Origin: Phoronis australis
Taxonomy: Eukaryota; Phoronida; Phoronidae
Length of the DNA stretch: 64,000 nucleotides
Assembly (NCBI GenBank): GCA_002633005.1
Contig: NMRA01000152.1
Location: 550,833 to 614,832, forward strand
Direction: 5' to 3'
The position numbers and the translations under genes were made by a program. How positions within the stretch are numbered: the first letter of the stretch is position 1; each line of letters opens with the position of its first letter. This document shows, in pieces, positions 1-12,578 of this stretch. The notes beneath the pieces were generated by a model. That model searched no databases and was not told where the DNA came from. It was given only the letters and a program-made list of their open reading frames with translations.

Positions 1-522
1 AATTCAAAAATGGAGAATGTCTTGGCAACTAGATATCATGCACGGCAATAAATTGACTGTGCAATGCAGACAACTAATAGTCAAACTGTCCCTTTGTTAA
101 CAGCAGAGCAAGAAAAATTATGATGAGGGAACGCTGTAGTAGAAATGGACAAGTAATTACAGTGGTTTTCATAACGAAGTGGACATACCTCAGCGGCACT
201 CAAACCACGCCAAAATTTGACACACTTTGTGCAGTAATTACCAGCAAACAGATGGAAATTTGTCATGACAAAATAGCTTTGGTGTCTCACTTTAGTCAAA
301 ATTAATTAGACATCATTGCAGCTACCCGCTAACTCTTTTAGTCAGTGTGGGAAAACAGGTACATCTCCATATTAAGCAAAAAAGTGTTAGAGGTTTCCAT
401 AGATAAATTGAAACAGATTTGTGTCAAAATGAAAAGAATATCGATACGTACTTTTGTGAATAGAGATTTTGTCAAAATTTAGTGATGTCCAAAACTAGCC
501 GTATAATCAATGGCCTACTTAC
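1..522. other. TMEM120 intron 9 sequence
   Basis: Follows the donor of TMEM120 exon 9. No further exon with the expected FWQLYNA-like sequence was found. Nothing else recognised. Confidence 0.5.
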
Positions 523-3500
523 GTAGCCCACAAAAAGAAACGGCAAGACAAAGACTAGGCCTCTCCACATCCATGACTGAAAACCCTCTGAAAAAAAGCA
601 AAAATAAATGAAATTTCGGACACAATAAGAAGTACCATATTCGCCGTAATAACCGCCCAGGGCGCTTAGAAAAGTTCGGTTCAGGGGGGGGCGCTTATTA
701 TAACCCAAGGCGGTTGAAACCCGGTCTCCGAAACGGGTGAAATCGGAAGCTAAGATTCATCAAATTTACGCTCTGTGATGCATGTAATCTATGAAAGACT
801 TTCAACAAAACTGTGGTGCATTGCTATCAAACTTTGCTGCTAAATTACGATCATTTTACAGAAAATTGTGCTGAAATCCCAGGGCGAAAACTCGCCAACT
901 GACTGCTTCACAATCGCCGTCTTCGATATGACGACCTCAATTCTTGAATAAAAATGGTTTCGATAAAGTACCTGAAATCCTCATTAAATTTTATAAGTAG
1001 CGTCTCTAAGGTTTTTAAGTTCCCGTGGAGTCTGGATTAACGGCAGGTTTAAGTATAAATCTGTGCAACATCGTGCCATCTACATGTATGATCGGCAACA
1101 CGGCGAGAAAAATGTCTGGCCGAACACACATGTTGTTGTCACGTGACGTTTGTTTTGAAGTTCGTCTGCGAGTAAGCGAGCGCGTGCGTGTCACCAGAGT
1201 TCATTTGCCAAAGCAGAGACCGTCTTTCGGCCAGAGCCACGCAATCTAACTAGCTAGATGTGTCTAAAGAAATTTGCACAAGCAGTAGACCTAAACCAGA
1301 GCGTGTTTCATTCAGCACTTGCCGGTCTCGTGCTAAAAACTTTCGACATTTGTCTCGGCAAGGCCCATATTAGTCGCCGTGTAGCTGGATGCGTACGTAA
1401 CTATCTGACAGTTATTTTTCGGTGTAAGGGTGTGTAAGCATTCACTGTCAGTTGTCATTTTATCGGATATTCGGCTTAATAACACCAATTACGGTTAATC
1501 AAACTATCCACCTCAAAAATAACGCAAACATGTTGATAGTATTAGAAATTGTCGGAAATTAGTTCCAATACTCATTTCTTATCGATGCTATGCTACCGCT
1601 TCATGAATGGATAGTTCCCAACTAATGTCTTTGATGACAGGTTATGTAGCGCGCGCTTCCTGGCCACGTGCGTCTAACACCGAGTTAGTTTTGTTCATGA
1701 GACAGTCGATGTGTCTACTGAAAGGTCAGACCATGGGACACGGTCGTCGCGAGAGCGTAGCAACGCTGTTGCGTTCTTTTTGAAGCGCTGCGTTACTTTG
1801 TCACGGCTAAATACAAACGTAGCAGTGCCGCTGGGGGGCTAGAAGACCCGTGCAAAAATTTTTTGATAAATTGAAGACGTTACTGTAGCCGAGTTTTAGG
1901 ACTGTAGGTACGTCATTGTTCGCATGTACACGTTCATGGACTGGGCGCTTATTTCAGCAAAGTCTGAAAACGCGTGGGGGGGCGCTTATAGGGGCATGGG
2001 CGGTTATTACGGCGAATACGGTAGTTCAAAATTGATTTTTGTCACACTGAGTTGTTATTTCCCATTCACCGGCATAATAAGCAGTATGAATTCAGATGAT
2101 AAACAAGAATACACATAAACACTCCAGTCAGTTATGTACTCTGCTGTTGTATGACAGCGACTTCCTCTTCAACCGTAATACTTCATAATGTTTTCATTAT
2201 CTGTAACATTACGCAGCCGACTGTATGTACGGTATGTCTCCATTTATTTCACACAACAAAAATTAAGGTAATTTCAAAAATTGTTGTTTTTCCACCTTTC
2301 AAAGGCTGATTATCATACTACAATTTAATAATGGTAAATTTACCAAAAGTTTCTTCATGAGATCTAAACAGTACAAACCAATAGAATAGCTTTTTAAGAG
2401 AAATTTGACAACATAGAATTTCACTTGTCGGCCATGTTGTGTGCTAAGTAAATGAAGAATTACTATTGTATTCCTGACATTTAATGGCCAATAAATTTAT
2501 AATAAACTCCTTCAAGTATGTTAAAGATGTATTTACATGTTAATGTATAGCAGGAATTAAACGTCAAGCTACTTTAACATATAATCTACGCTAAACGAAG
2601 TGCAGTTGTACTCATTGAAAGCTTGTAAACGTGAAAAAAATCTGCAAATAGGTAACTTTTGCACTAATTAAACAAACGTCGCCGGCTCACATTGCCCATA
2701 TCATGCAGTGTTATTCTCCCAGCACCACGTCACGATACTTACTGAGCACGGTTTAGTGATTTGCGGGGGATCATATTTGCCACAAAGCTCGTTCTTATAA
2801 AAAACATTTGGCAATTTTCGACCGACTTCATAATTCACATTGTCGTTATATGTTGTGTTTCTTACTAAATTGGCCAAGCAATCACAGAGATAAGGAATTA
2901 GTATAAGGAATTAGTCTGCAAGTTCCACTTGAAAACAACTGACAAACCTGGTGACCACAATATGAGTCGAACGTTTCATAATTACAAGATTTTGAACTCA
3001 AAAATGTAATGAAGGTGCTCCACCACACTCATACGCGAGGAGCCGTAGGTTGTAAATTCTGAACATGGCAACAGTGGACCCACTTACCAACAGTAACGTC
3101 CATAGTTCTTCTGGCACCAAGAGCTCTTAGTCTGTACATACAGCCACTCTGATAGTAGTACTGCACCAACTGGACAATACCTGCATGACGTAGAAATATT
3201 CATGTTACACACGAGAAACAGTAGTGAAAGGGGCAATAATCTGATATAACCTGCTCTCATTTTGAGAACCAGTTTGATGCCTGGTATTCAGTGGAGAAAA
3301 CTGGTTCTCAAAATACGAGCACGTTATATCAGACTATAACCCTGAAAGGAGCAAATGTTGAAAGTAATCGCATAATAAAGGCTTAGCCAAGCAAATATCA
3401 GGGCATCTCAGTCCAGAAATAAATTGTTTCAATAAGTACCAGATATGCGTGTCTTCTCAAAAACTTTGGACTTTTGTTCAACTGAGATTTAAAGATTTTT

Positions 3501-6500
3501 CTGATCCAAAATAGCTGTGCAGAACACAAGACCAAATTTTTAACTTAGTCGTAAGTGACCTTGCATAAAATAGACCCCAGGTCTAAAAAGCTTCTGAGTA
3601 CTAAATGAGTCATCGGTCTTAAAACAAATACCCTTTCCACAATGACTATTGCATTCTCAGTTTCAAAAGTCCGCAATCCGATCACGATATGCAGTCATTA
3701 CAGAAACGTAGACAAAGACAATGGAATCAACTCTACTTACTGAGGGTGTTAATCAACTTGCAGTCAAATTGTAAAGCAACCACTTTCAACATCGAAATAT
3801 GCCAAAGACTCATTTTGATCTCATTATTAGTTCCAATTCTTGCCATTAGGTGTCTCATAAGTTTTGTTTAAGTTGTATCTTTTGAAGAGAGTTATGGAGA
3901 TTTTGAACAAATGAACAGCTCAGGATTGTTCATTAGTTGGAATCTTATCATATTTAACAATTTTTTACAACAGGGAGCATTGTGATTGCTAAACAAGCAC
4001 AGTTATCACCAGAAAATGAGGACACTCTAAATTTCCTGAAGAAAAGCTTTAAGGTGAAAAGAAATAACATTTTGACACTGCTGAATTTTTTTTATGCTGA
4101 AGTTGCTAACACTTATATTTAAGAAAAATTAATCAATAATGACAAAATTTTCAAAAAAGGATCACATCACAAATAATCGCATTCCTCCTAAAAAGAAAAT
4201 AAAATATCAATCGAATCAAATTCCTAAAAATGTGTACCGTTCCACACCTACTACTTACTTAGATACATGGTGAAAAGAAGAAACTGTTTTCTAAAGCTGT
4301 CATAGGAGGGAGAGTTAGGCCTGAAAAGGAATATTACAAAGAAACTAGTCAAAATAGTTGAAGAAAGGCAAGCAAATTAACAGCTGTAAGTTTTAAAAAG
4401 CTTTTCAAGTGGTGCCACATTACTGCAGAAGGTCAGTTCGTAAAGTTATGACTAAAACAAAACAGAATCTGATGTGACATAATTACATGGCCATCACCAG
4501 GGGGCGACGTAAGTGGCCGGATCACAAACTAAGGCAAAGGTCAACACGCATATATTATTTTCTACTTGAAATTTAATTTACCGTGTACCTGATGGTAAGC
4601 TTAGCATAACAAAGTGAAGTTAATTTATACCAAGAGTTTTTTATGCCCAGTTCACACTTTAAGAAAGATTTGTAGCCTTAAATGTAGCACGCTGTAATTA
4701 CCATCCATTTCAAGACTCACCAAATCAGCAGGACACCAGTGGTTGCCGTGGAGATGAAGTGATGCAGCACCCACCACCCTTTAATGCGCGAGCCATTCAC
4801 CTTAAGGATGTGTTCACGTATGGTCAGCGTACAGTAGTACCAGACAAGAAAAAACTGGAAAAATGCGTCGATCCAACGAGTATGGTAAAACCTGGAAATA
4901 GAAAACGCTTGTTGATTAGTCACGTTAAGACAATAACCTGGGGACAGGTGATCTTTCAACAGATAGATCTAGGATTAAATGTATATTATGTATTTGTGTA
5001 TTTGGTGTCTTAATTTTCACCATGAATGTTGGGTAGCTGTTAAATCATGTGCCTAGTATACAAAAACGTGTATCTTTGCGAGTGTACGAGAAGACTCTGA
5101 GAAAGCTAGAATCCGTACAAACCAGTGCAACACATATCACTTGGTTAAAGAATTTATGTGACCAATGAATTGTCTGAACAAGTCTGAATCCATCCACCGA
5201 GGTAAGCAAATAAAGTAGCTATGGCTAATTTGTTTACCTAGTAACTATTTGTGTGATTTGTGCTGTCTGGCAACACAACAGTGCATTGCTCTTCTAAATA
5301 ATTACCAATTGATTACCATAAGTAAAACAGGACAATGGATCCGGCATAGTATAATGATTACTTACTGGTACTGCAAAAGAAACAGAAGTACAGATGATAT
5401 CACAAAGGAAATGGAGGTGTTCACCAACTTGAACTTCTCATACTCTTGCTTGTACTTAAATCTGAAATTATGGTAAAACACTAACTGTCACTGATATCAA
5501 ACTGCATGGTTTGAGGTAAAAGATACGCAACTCTACAATGTTCATTTTTAGTCCTGGGATACAAAACTTGTAAGAAAAGCAAACTTCCTCAAAATATTCT
5601 GTAAGTTTTTCTAAGGTATTAAATCAATGACATCAAACAAGTGAAAACAGGACTTTAACAGGCAAAGTGCCCCATTTTATGTTCCATTTAAAACACATGT
5701 TGTAAAAATATCTAAATATTCTTGAACAACTCAAAAAGTATTCCCCGATCAAAAAAAAAAGATTGCAAAGCCATGAAGAAGTCAGTTTGGAAAAAATTTG
5801 AGACACTGTGGTAGTAGACATAGGTAAACAACAAAGTGAAACAAGATTTAAAAGTTGCACTTAAAGTGCTGGTCATTGATTCACACGTAAAGCCTGACCA
5901 AACATATTTGCAATAAGCCCATAGCTGGCTATTTCAACCATTTCCAAGACAAAACAGTTAGCCAAATGGTTAAATTAACTTTCCCATGCGCGGCTCAAAT
6001 GTACAGAGCAGCTACAGTACCGCATACACGCACGCACGCATTAAAAATACACTTTGCATATCATTTTATTTAAAAACTTCATAAAATGTTTTTTAACGAA
6101 AGTTAGTTCAGTCAAAACTTGAGCCCATATAATTAATGCTCATTCAACACAATTCCAAATATGTTCAAACTCTGAATTCAATATGAATTTAAATGTTTCA
6201 TTTTTTCATTATTGGTGGTGCACCACCACCTAAAATGGCCGCCGTAGTGAGTAACAGCTGACTGATGCATTATGGGTACTCACTCAACTTTTTAAACATT
6301 AATAGTAAAATAAGGCAAACACAAACAGGGCTGAAAACTACGAAACGTTCATATTTTGGTGATGTCTTTCGACTGATGAAACTCATCCTGAATTTATATT
6401 GGTCAATGTAAAGGGAAATGTATCTTTAAAGCTCATGCACCAAAGGTAAACAGGATTTCCTTTAGCTGTTTTGACATCTTTTCTTGCCATGAAGAGCAGC

Positions 6501-9500
6501 CAGAGAAACTACAATGGAAAGGCACCTAAAATCCCAGAGCTGGCCAGCCTTTTTAAGTGGAAAAACCCTATTTTTTATTCCAGTTTGATAGGCTTGGTCA
6601 GGACACATGTACAGTTGTGCAGATAATAAAGAACCAGTTTATTCCAATTTATTTTTGTTGTAAATCTTGACGCAATAGAATTCTATTGTTCCACAATGTT
6701 AATTGATTATTTCTAAACTGAAGAAACTCCACAGTAATCCCAGATTTCGAGACAGAAGGAAGGTTAGTATTCCACATAAAAACACGTGCGCCTCACAATA
6801 GGTCAAATATTTTATTATGAGACTTTTTATGTTCTGAAGACTGGTACCATCGCCCTACTTACTTGTCTTCCTTGCTGAGTAATGATATATTGACTTGGCC
6901 CAGGATAATGCTCAGGTATATTCTGCAATAGACAATTTAGAAACGGTGAAAATTAGACAGTGGTTCTACTGGGGTACAGCAGGCACAGTTTAACACAACT
7001 GAAACAGTTACCAAAAATTACAAAGTTTTTTAATTATTCATGATATATCTATTGCCAAATACTGTTGGTTTTTGTTTTGACAGACAAAGCTAACTACTGC
7101 AGATCATATCTTGGTTGAACAACCTACATAGAACTTAATATTTAATATGTACTGTACCCATTCTGGTGAGGTAAGACATCCTCAAGCTCACGGAATTCAT
7201 CCTTATTCTTCGCCATTGCTTTTTCCAGGTCTTTGACGATATTTTCATCATCTTGGCAGCCCTTTTCAACATTTCTTGGAGAAATAAAATATTTTCAATA
7301 AGAACATCAAAGTGTAACAATGGACTATCACCACAAGCCATATCATTTGAAAAATAATCTTCATTTAATTGACAAAATGAATACAGCTTAGGGTGATTGA
7401 ACAAAGCAAACATCTGTCAGGACGTGCCTTTTATTGCAAGATAACTTGAACATACTAGAGCTGGATGATGATGCGCAAACAATAAAGAAACCAAAACATC
7501 TGGAAAAACTTGTTGTAATTTTCTACGTACCATGTGTGCCCATTTGGCTCCATTAAACACAACAAGTATTTTTTTTCTGATTTCAAAAAGACAAAAGCTT
7601 TTCAAAAGTGATGTTTTAACAGGCATGTGCCATCTTTCATTAGACTTGACCACCAATGAATATGACATACAGTATCTTCCTATGTCCCAGGCATTATATT
7701 TGATTTTGTATAGTGGTGTCAGTTTCAACGTGACATGGTTCATTACAACAACCAACAGCACAGCTCAAAAATACTTTGTCAAACCAAGGTGGCACCAGCT
7801 TCCTCCCCAAGCCTCGAGATGGAGCTGATTGGTTTAGCCGCTTGAGGCTTGTTTATGGGAAATGAAATGAATGAATCGCCGGAATATCACGAGTAATATA
7901 AAGTTATATCAACTTTGAAATTTTCTGCAGTATAATATAAAAATGTAAACTAACAGTATATTGAAACAATTTAGGTCCAACTTATCGCAAAAATTACATA
8001 CTTTGATTCGAAAACATATTAATTTCTACGATACTATTAATGAAAAAGAATTAAAAATAACGCTAATAACCTATATTTCAAACCATAACCAAGACAATGC
8101 CTTCTGCTTCAGGAATGGTTCAACAATGCCTGTGAAAATAATTAAAATCTGCCTTTGATTTCAATGACGTCAAGACAGTGGCCAATCAGTGTGCAGAAAG
8201 TAATTCCCATAACCAAGCCTCTAATGGCAAACGCGATCAGCGCCATCTTGAGACTTCGGGACAAGGCTGAGGCGGCACCCAAATGTCAGAATAAAGGTAG
8301 GTGGTAGGCCATTTGGACCCCTCCACCAGTGGTCCTCTAGACATTCGGGTGTCACTTATTCATGTCTTCTTATTGGTGAGCTGCACAGGCTTGCACTGTA
8401 CATGTACCCCACCTGTTGGCATTCTCCAGGATCTTCTTCATGCGGTACCTCTGATGCGCTATGCCATTCATGCATTGCTTCTGGACATCTTTCACATCTT
8501 TCACTTTCTTACAATAGGTGTCGTGCGTCACCTGCATGTGAATGACAATGTTGACAGATCAAAATAGAGGATAATTCTTTCAGACGCAATGCAACAGGAA
8601 AGACTTCATATCTCTCAGAGCGAGCAGTGTTAAAGTGGCCAGTTGCCGATTTGGGCAACTGAACGAAGGACTGTTCGAAAATAGTTCGATTCCAGGAGTA
8701 TTTGTTCAAGCTGAGAAGAGCTAAAGACATCAACGTTCTCCTTAAGTGTCCCTCTATGCACAAAAGGTACTTCTAGCAAAATGACTAATGTTTTAGTTTT
8801 AATCAATGTAAGGCATAAATTGAAGAAAAGCTTCCCGCATATGGAGGCCTTATGGTATGGTCAGCGTTTCTACTGTGGCGAGTTGAAACAGTGCTACTGT
8901 CTACTCTACATGTTGATATATATATCACGACAAGCAGGAGTGATATTTCAAAGGGAAGATAACAAACAGCGATTTCAAGCTGCATTGTGACGTTAGTCAC
9001 TATACAGCTAGCTGACTTGTTACTGATGAGAGAGCCTACTAGAGACAGTGTGGCTCCTATAAGAGGTGCTTCATGCGGCGAATTATGCCTCACACTGACT
9101 AAAACATCAAAGTCACATTGTTATGTTGTTATAAATACCTTTTGCACATAGAGGGACACCATAGGAGGACGCCGATGTATTTAATACCATCTAATTTGAA
9201 GAAATACTCCAGTTATCAGACTTTTGGTCCCTCGTTCAGTTCCCAAAATCGGTAACTGGCCATTTTTGTGATGCGCACACCAGGGCATAGGACGTCATAC
9301 CACTTGCCGCTTACAGTGTTAAAAATGGTGACTTTCCGATTTGGGGAACTGAACAAGGGACTGCTCGAAGAAAAAGTTTGATAACAGGAGTATTTCTTTG
9401 ACTTGGAAGGAATTAAATACATCGACGACCTCCTAAGGCGTCGCTCTATGCGCAAAAGGTCTTTATAACAGCGCAACTTTGATGACTTAGTCAGTGTGAG

Positions 9501-9830
9501 GCTACTTCCCAGAAAAGCTTCTGGCGTATGAACCTCCTACAAGAGCTATGCCGTCTCTAGTCAGCTAGAGACGGTGGTCACTGTGCGGCGGTCACTGTCT
9601 ACAACAAATGAAGACAAAAAATGAATGATTCGCCAGCACGAACTCAAAGGTTCTTCAATGATGTCATTTAACCAAAGCACATATACAACAACCTTGAGTT
9701 GGTCATATTCTTTCTGCAATTCTTGCCACTCTTTTAGAACGTCTTGAAGCTGTTTGTTCTTGATACTAGCCACGTCAATGACACCGTTTCCATTTCCCGA
9801 GCCCGGCGGGACCGAATCAGCGTCAGCCAT
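523..9830 (-). CDS. TMEM120: TMEM120 family membrane protein, 3'-partial (nine exons)
   Basis: Exons 5'->3': 9830-9693, 8531-8413, 7274-7158, 6922-6863, 5461-5366, 4891-4721, 4320-4259, 3180-3088, 587-523. They join in phase to 307 codons. The ATG at 9830 opens an N-terminal region rich in Glu, Gln and Lys, predicted coiled coil (about residues 30-125). A first hydrophobic segment lies in exon 5 ([13 protein letters not shown]). Family landmarks follow: [12 protein letters not shown] and NGSRIKGWW (exon 6), [12 protein letters not shown] (exon 7), [16 protein letters not shown] (exon 8), and [10 protein letters not shown] (exon 9). Known of the family: six-helix proteins of the nuclear envelope and ER with a fatty-acid-elongase-like fold and bound coenzyme A; TMEM120A (TACAN) was proposed as a mechanosensitive channel, which is disputed. 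Exon 9 ends in phase 0; the last 35-40 residues expected from vertebrate homologues were not found in 1-522 and should lie left of the window. A or B paralogy cannot be assigned. Confidence 0.93.
635..2021. mobile_element. TA-flanked DNA transposon remnant in TMEM120 intron 8
   Basis: Inverted ends CCATATTCGCCGTAATAACC (left) and its complement at 1997-2021, one mismatch in about 25 bp, each next to a TA. A GC-rich subterminal stretch (GGGGGGGCGCTTAT) is also inverted. About 1.39 kb with no transposase frame. The TA target suggests Tc1/mariner-type mobilisation (inference). Confidence 0.6.
3241..3332. repeat. 92-bp imperfect hairpin in TMEM120 intron 7
   Basis: Left arm starts CTGATATAACCTGCTC and contains TTTTGAGAACCAG; the right arm is its near-perfect complement, with a short loop. 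Probably a small foldback MITE. Confidence 0.7.
7784..8287. mobile_element. MITE-like element with about 75-bp inverted ends
   Basis: In TMEM120 intron 2. The left arm (7784-7862) ends CTTGTTTATGGGAA; the right arm begins TTCCCATAACCAAGCCTC and mirrors it at about 75-80% identity. The AT-rich interior has no coding sequence. Confidence 0.5.
8590..9560. repeat. Three related segments in alternating orientation (TMEM120 intron 1)
   Basis: A unit containing a GATTTGGG(C/G)AACTGAAC core and a following CAGGAGTATTT box occurs forward at about 8620-8850, reversed at about 9050-9270, and forward again at about 9310-9545. A foldback-type or nested transposon structure is likely. No coding sequence. 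Confidence 0.5.
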
Positions 9831-10758
9831 CGTTGTAAACTGTACATAGCCATAAAAGTATACATTTTCATGCCTGTTCTTATTTACCTTCATTTTCACT
9901 CTGTTGGAACTATTAAACATATTTTTCTTCATTTTTACTGAAATATAAATTCAAAATCTAAACGTGATAACAAAAGTGACTCAAATATGCAATTTTGTGT
10001 TCAATAACTAAAGATATTATTTCTATTTATGTTGACCTTTTCGACCTTTTGACGTAGTTGTCAAAGTTCATCAGCTAAGCGCAGCTAGAAACTGCTTCAC
10101 AGTCAAATGCGGGCTTCAGTTGTCCGAGCTGGGACTAAAGTCTGCTAAGTGAAACTTTGTTTATGAATGTCGGTGGCCGTACGGGTGTAGACCGCCCTAA
10201 AACCAACTTTGAAAAGTTAATCGATTTACTCCGAAGCGCCGGCGGCGCTAATCGATTGAACTGACACTCGTGGCTGCATGTGTGACGTCGCTCCTCGGTT
10301 GACCGTTTAGGGGCTACAATACTGCGGCTTTCTGTACGCATTTCGTTACATGTATTTTAAACGGGCGGTAACCCAAATCCGGCCACTGATTAGGAGTTTT
10401 CTCCTCGTCAAAAATACATTCCACACTAAAAGTAAAGAAGGCCGGTCCTTAGTACTTCTATGATATAGCCTATCTTCGATGAAGTTAAGTTGTGAGAATA
10501 AGGTGACTTTGGCGAGAAGAATACTCCACTTTTTTGGTTACCGCCAACTGTTTCACCACGCGCGCGATAACCACAAAGTATGTTAATTGAGTCACGTACG
10601 TGAGTTAGGCAAAGGCGAGACTGAGCGAAGCGCGTGACGCTAGAGCGTGGGCACTCTTGCAAAATACCACTGATGAGAAGGTGAAATTTGCCGAGGAGAT
10701 TTGTGTCCCTTGGACTTTTTATTCGTCAATATGTGTGATTTCACGTAACTTTCTGAAA

Positions 10759-10798
10759 ATGGCACTCGGTAAGAGAAACTCGAGCAAACCGCGACCCG
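10759..10798 (+). other. Possible short first coding exon
   Basis: ATG in a good context (GAAAATGGC) opens 13 codons (MALGKRNSSKPRP) and one further base, ending at GTGAGA, a plausible donor. It lies about 0.9 kb from the TMEM120 start, in divergent orientation. No matching downstream exon was found, so this may be chance. Confidence 0.15.
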
Positions 10799-11980
10799 GT
10801 GAGATTTTCATCGATTTGTTCAAATTATCTTGACTGAATCGTCTCGAGGCCTATATGGACTGTTTAAAACTCCATGTGCATATGCATGTGTTTCATTTGT
10901 ATTTTGAAATGAGTAACTTTTTGTGGGGACGTACTATCGCCCCTGTGTCTGCGGCATCCAGGGCCATCATTGCGAAGCGAAAATTCGTAAAATGCCGACG
11001 CAGCGCTATCTGAGTCGATCGTGGCCGATTTACGATCCCCAAAATAGCAGGCCTCTAGTTCAAAGTCATACGGGATGCACGTTGTCGATGGGACAGAAAA
11101 TGCGACCTAGCTGTAGCATACAAGACTCTTCAGTCGATCTGATACCTTGTTATTTTTCTTACCGGGAACGGATTAATATTTCTTCATTTCATTTTTAAAC
11201 TTGAAGTACCAAAACAGTGGTAGATTTTCATCGCCATCGAAACTTAATCTAGTTTACGACTGAGTTAATTGAACCCGCCACTCCCCGAACTTTAGTGACA
11301 GATAGCTCACACTAAACCCCAGCCGGCGACATTTCCTGACTACTGACGTGTGTCATTGGTCCAGGTTTAGTACTCAAATCCTGAAACTATAAAAAAGCAA
11401 ATATAGCCCAAACTGAAGGCGGAACCGCCTGGGCTTGCGCTCAGTGCGGACTAGCTTTTTGTCAGTCATAAAAAATTAAGAGTGGGCAAAAGTTAAGTAC
11501 AACTGTTTCGTTGTAGAAAATCTGGTCAAAAAAGAGATTGAAAGAATATTAAAAGAATAATCCAAGTGATATTGTTATCTCCGTCTGATCAGGCCCGGCC
11601 ACCGAGTCATATCAATACGCACGGTAGCCTAGTTTCCCGTCCTCGTACCCCGCAAAGTTTGTAATTTATAACTTATTAGTTCATCGATTTTTAAAAACGG
11701 AAAACCATGATTGGTTCTTTCATTCCAACTGAATACAGCCGTTGTGTTTAACAAAACTCGGCGCCGAGCGCCGCGCTCAGCTCTCTTTTAATTGAGTACT
11801 GCAGCCGGACGAGATTCATGAAGTCGCATTTCGGTAATTTAATATATCAACCTGGCACACTGCAGGGTATTTAGAAGCACCAAAAAAAAACTGTTTCCCG
11901 GAGCGTCTAAAAGCCTGCGGACGCGAAAAATGTTTTGTTTCCCTAAAAGCGGGTAACGCCGTGGGGACGTGACGCGAAAG

Positions 11981-12116
11981 ATTTTCAGTTTCCTTGAACC
12001 TAGAACTACGAAAGCGCACTAGCCCACAGAAATAAAATAAAGTATCTCATTTTCAGTTTCCTTGAACCTAGAACTACGAAATCGCACTAGCCCACAGAAA
12101 TAAAATAAAGTATCTC
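11981..12116. repeat. 68-bp tandem duplication, two copies
   Basis: Copies 11981-12048 and 12049-12116, beginning ATTTTCAGTTTCCTTGAACC and nearly identical (AAAGCGC versus AAATCGC). High identity points to a recent event. Confidence 0.9.
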
Positions 12117-12578
12117 GACTTTTTATCTTGTCATATCTGAGCTGTAAATTTCCAGTAACACAGAGCACGAGCGCTCAACGGAGAGTCTAACCACATGTCG
12201 ACTGATTTTCAAAAATCGGACCGTAAGGGGACGGTAGACTACGGCACGGAGTAGCTCTCAAAATACCTTTATAAAACTATTTCTGTGATCTCATCTCCTC
12301 GGACGACCACATCACTTCCCTCGTTCCACTCAGTTTCCAAAAGTCATTTAACTCAGTTTATGGCTGCGTTTTTCTGATTGCGGGAACCGTTTAGCCAGTA
12401 CCATGGATCCACTGTCCCTCCAAGCCTGTTGCTTCCGATGATTGTTTTGGCTCTCCATCTATGACATCATTTTTTTATGTAATCACTTCTGTGAGGAAAC
12501 CTTTTCCTCAGGAGAAAAGGGTTCTGACCTTTTTCTACTCATTTTATTGATGACAGGGCCACCAAGAAAATTCGTCTG

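Noticed and set aside
180-240. Further TMEM120 exon containing KFWRGLSAAE
   Set aside because: An AG and a GT surround it, but the residues do not match the conserved C-terminal region after FLFVGY.
5221-5265. Separate TMEM120 exon [10 protein letters not shown] between exons 5 and 6
   Set aside because: Phase would fit, but exon 5 extended to the GTAAGT donor at 5366 supplies the expected hydrophobic segment and the correct join.
7417-7828. Frames of about 100 codons on both strands in TMEM120 intron 2
   Set aside because: Neither resembles a known protein, and both overlap the end of a MITE-like element.
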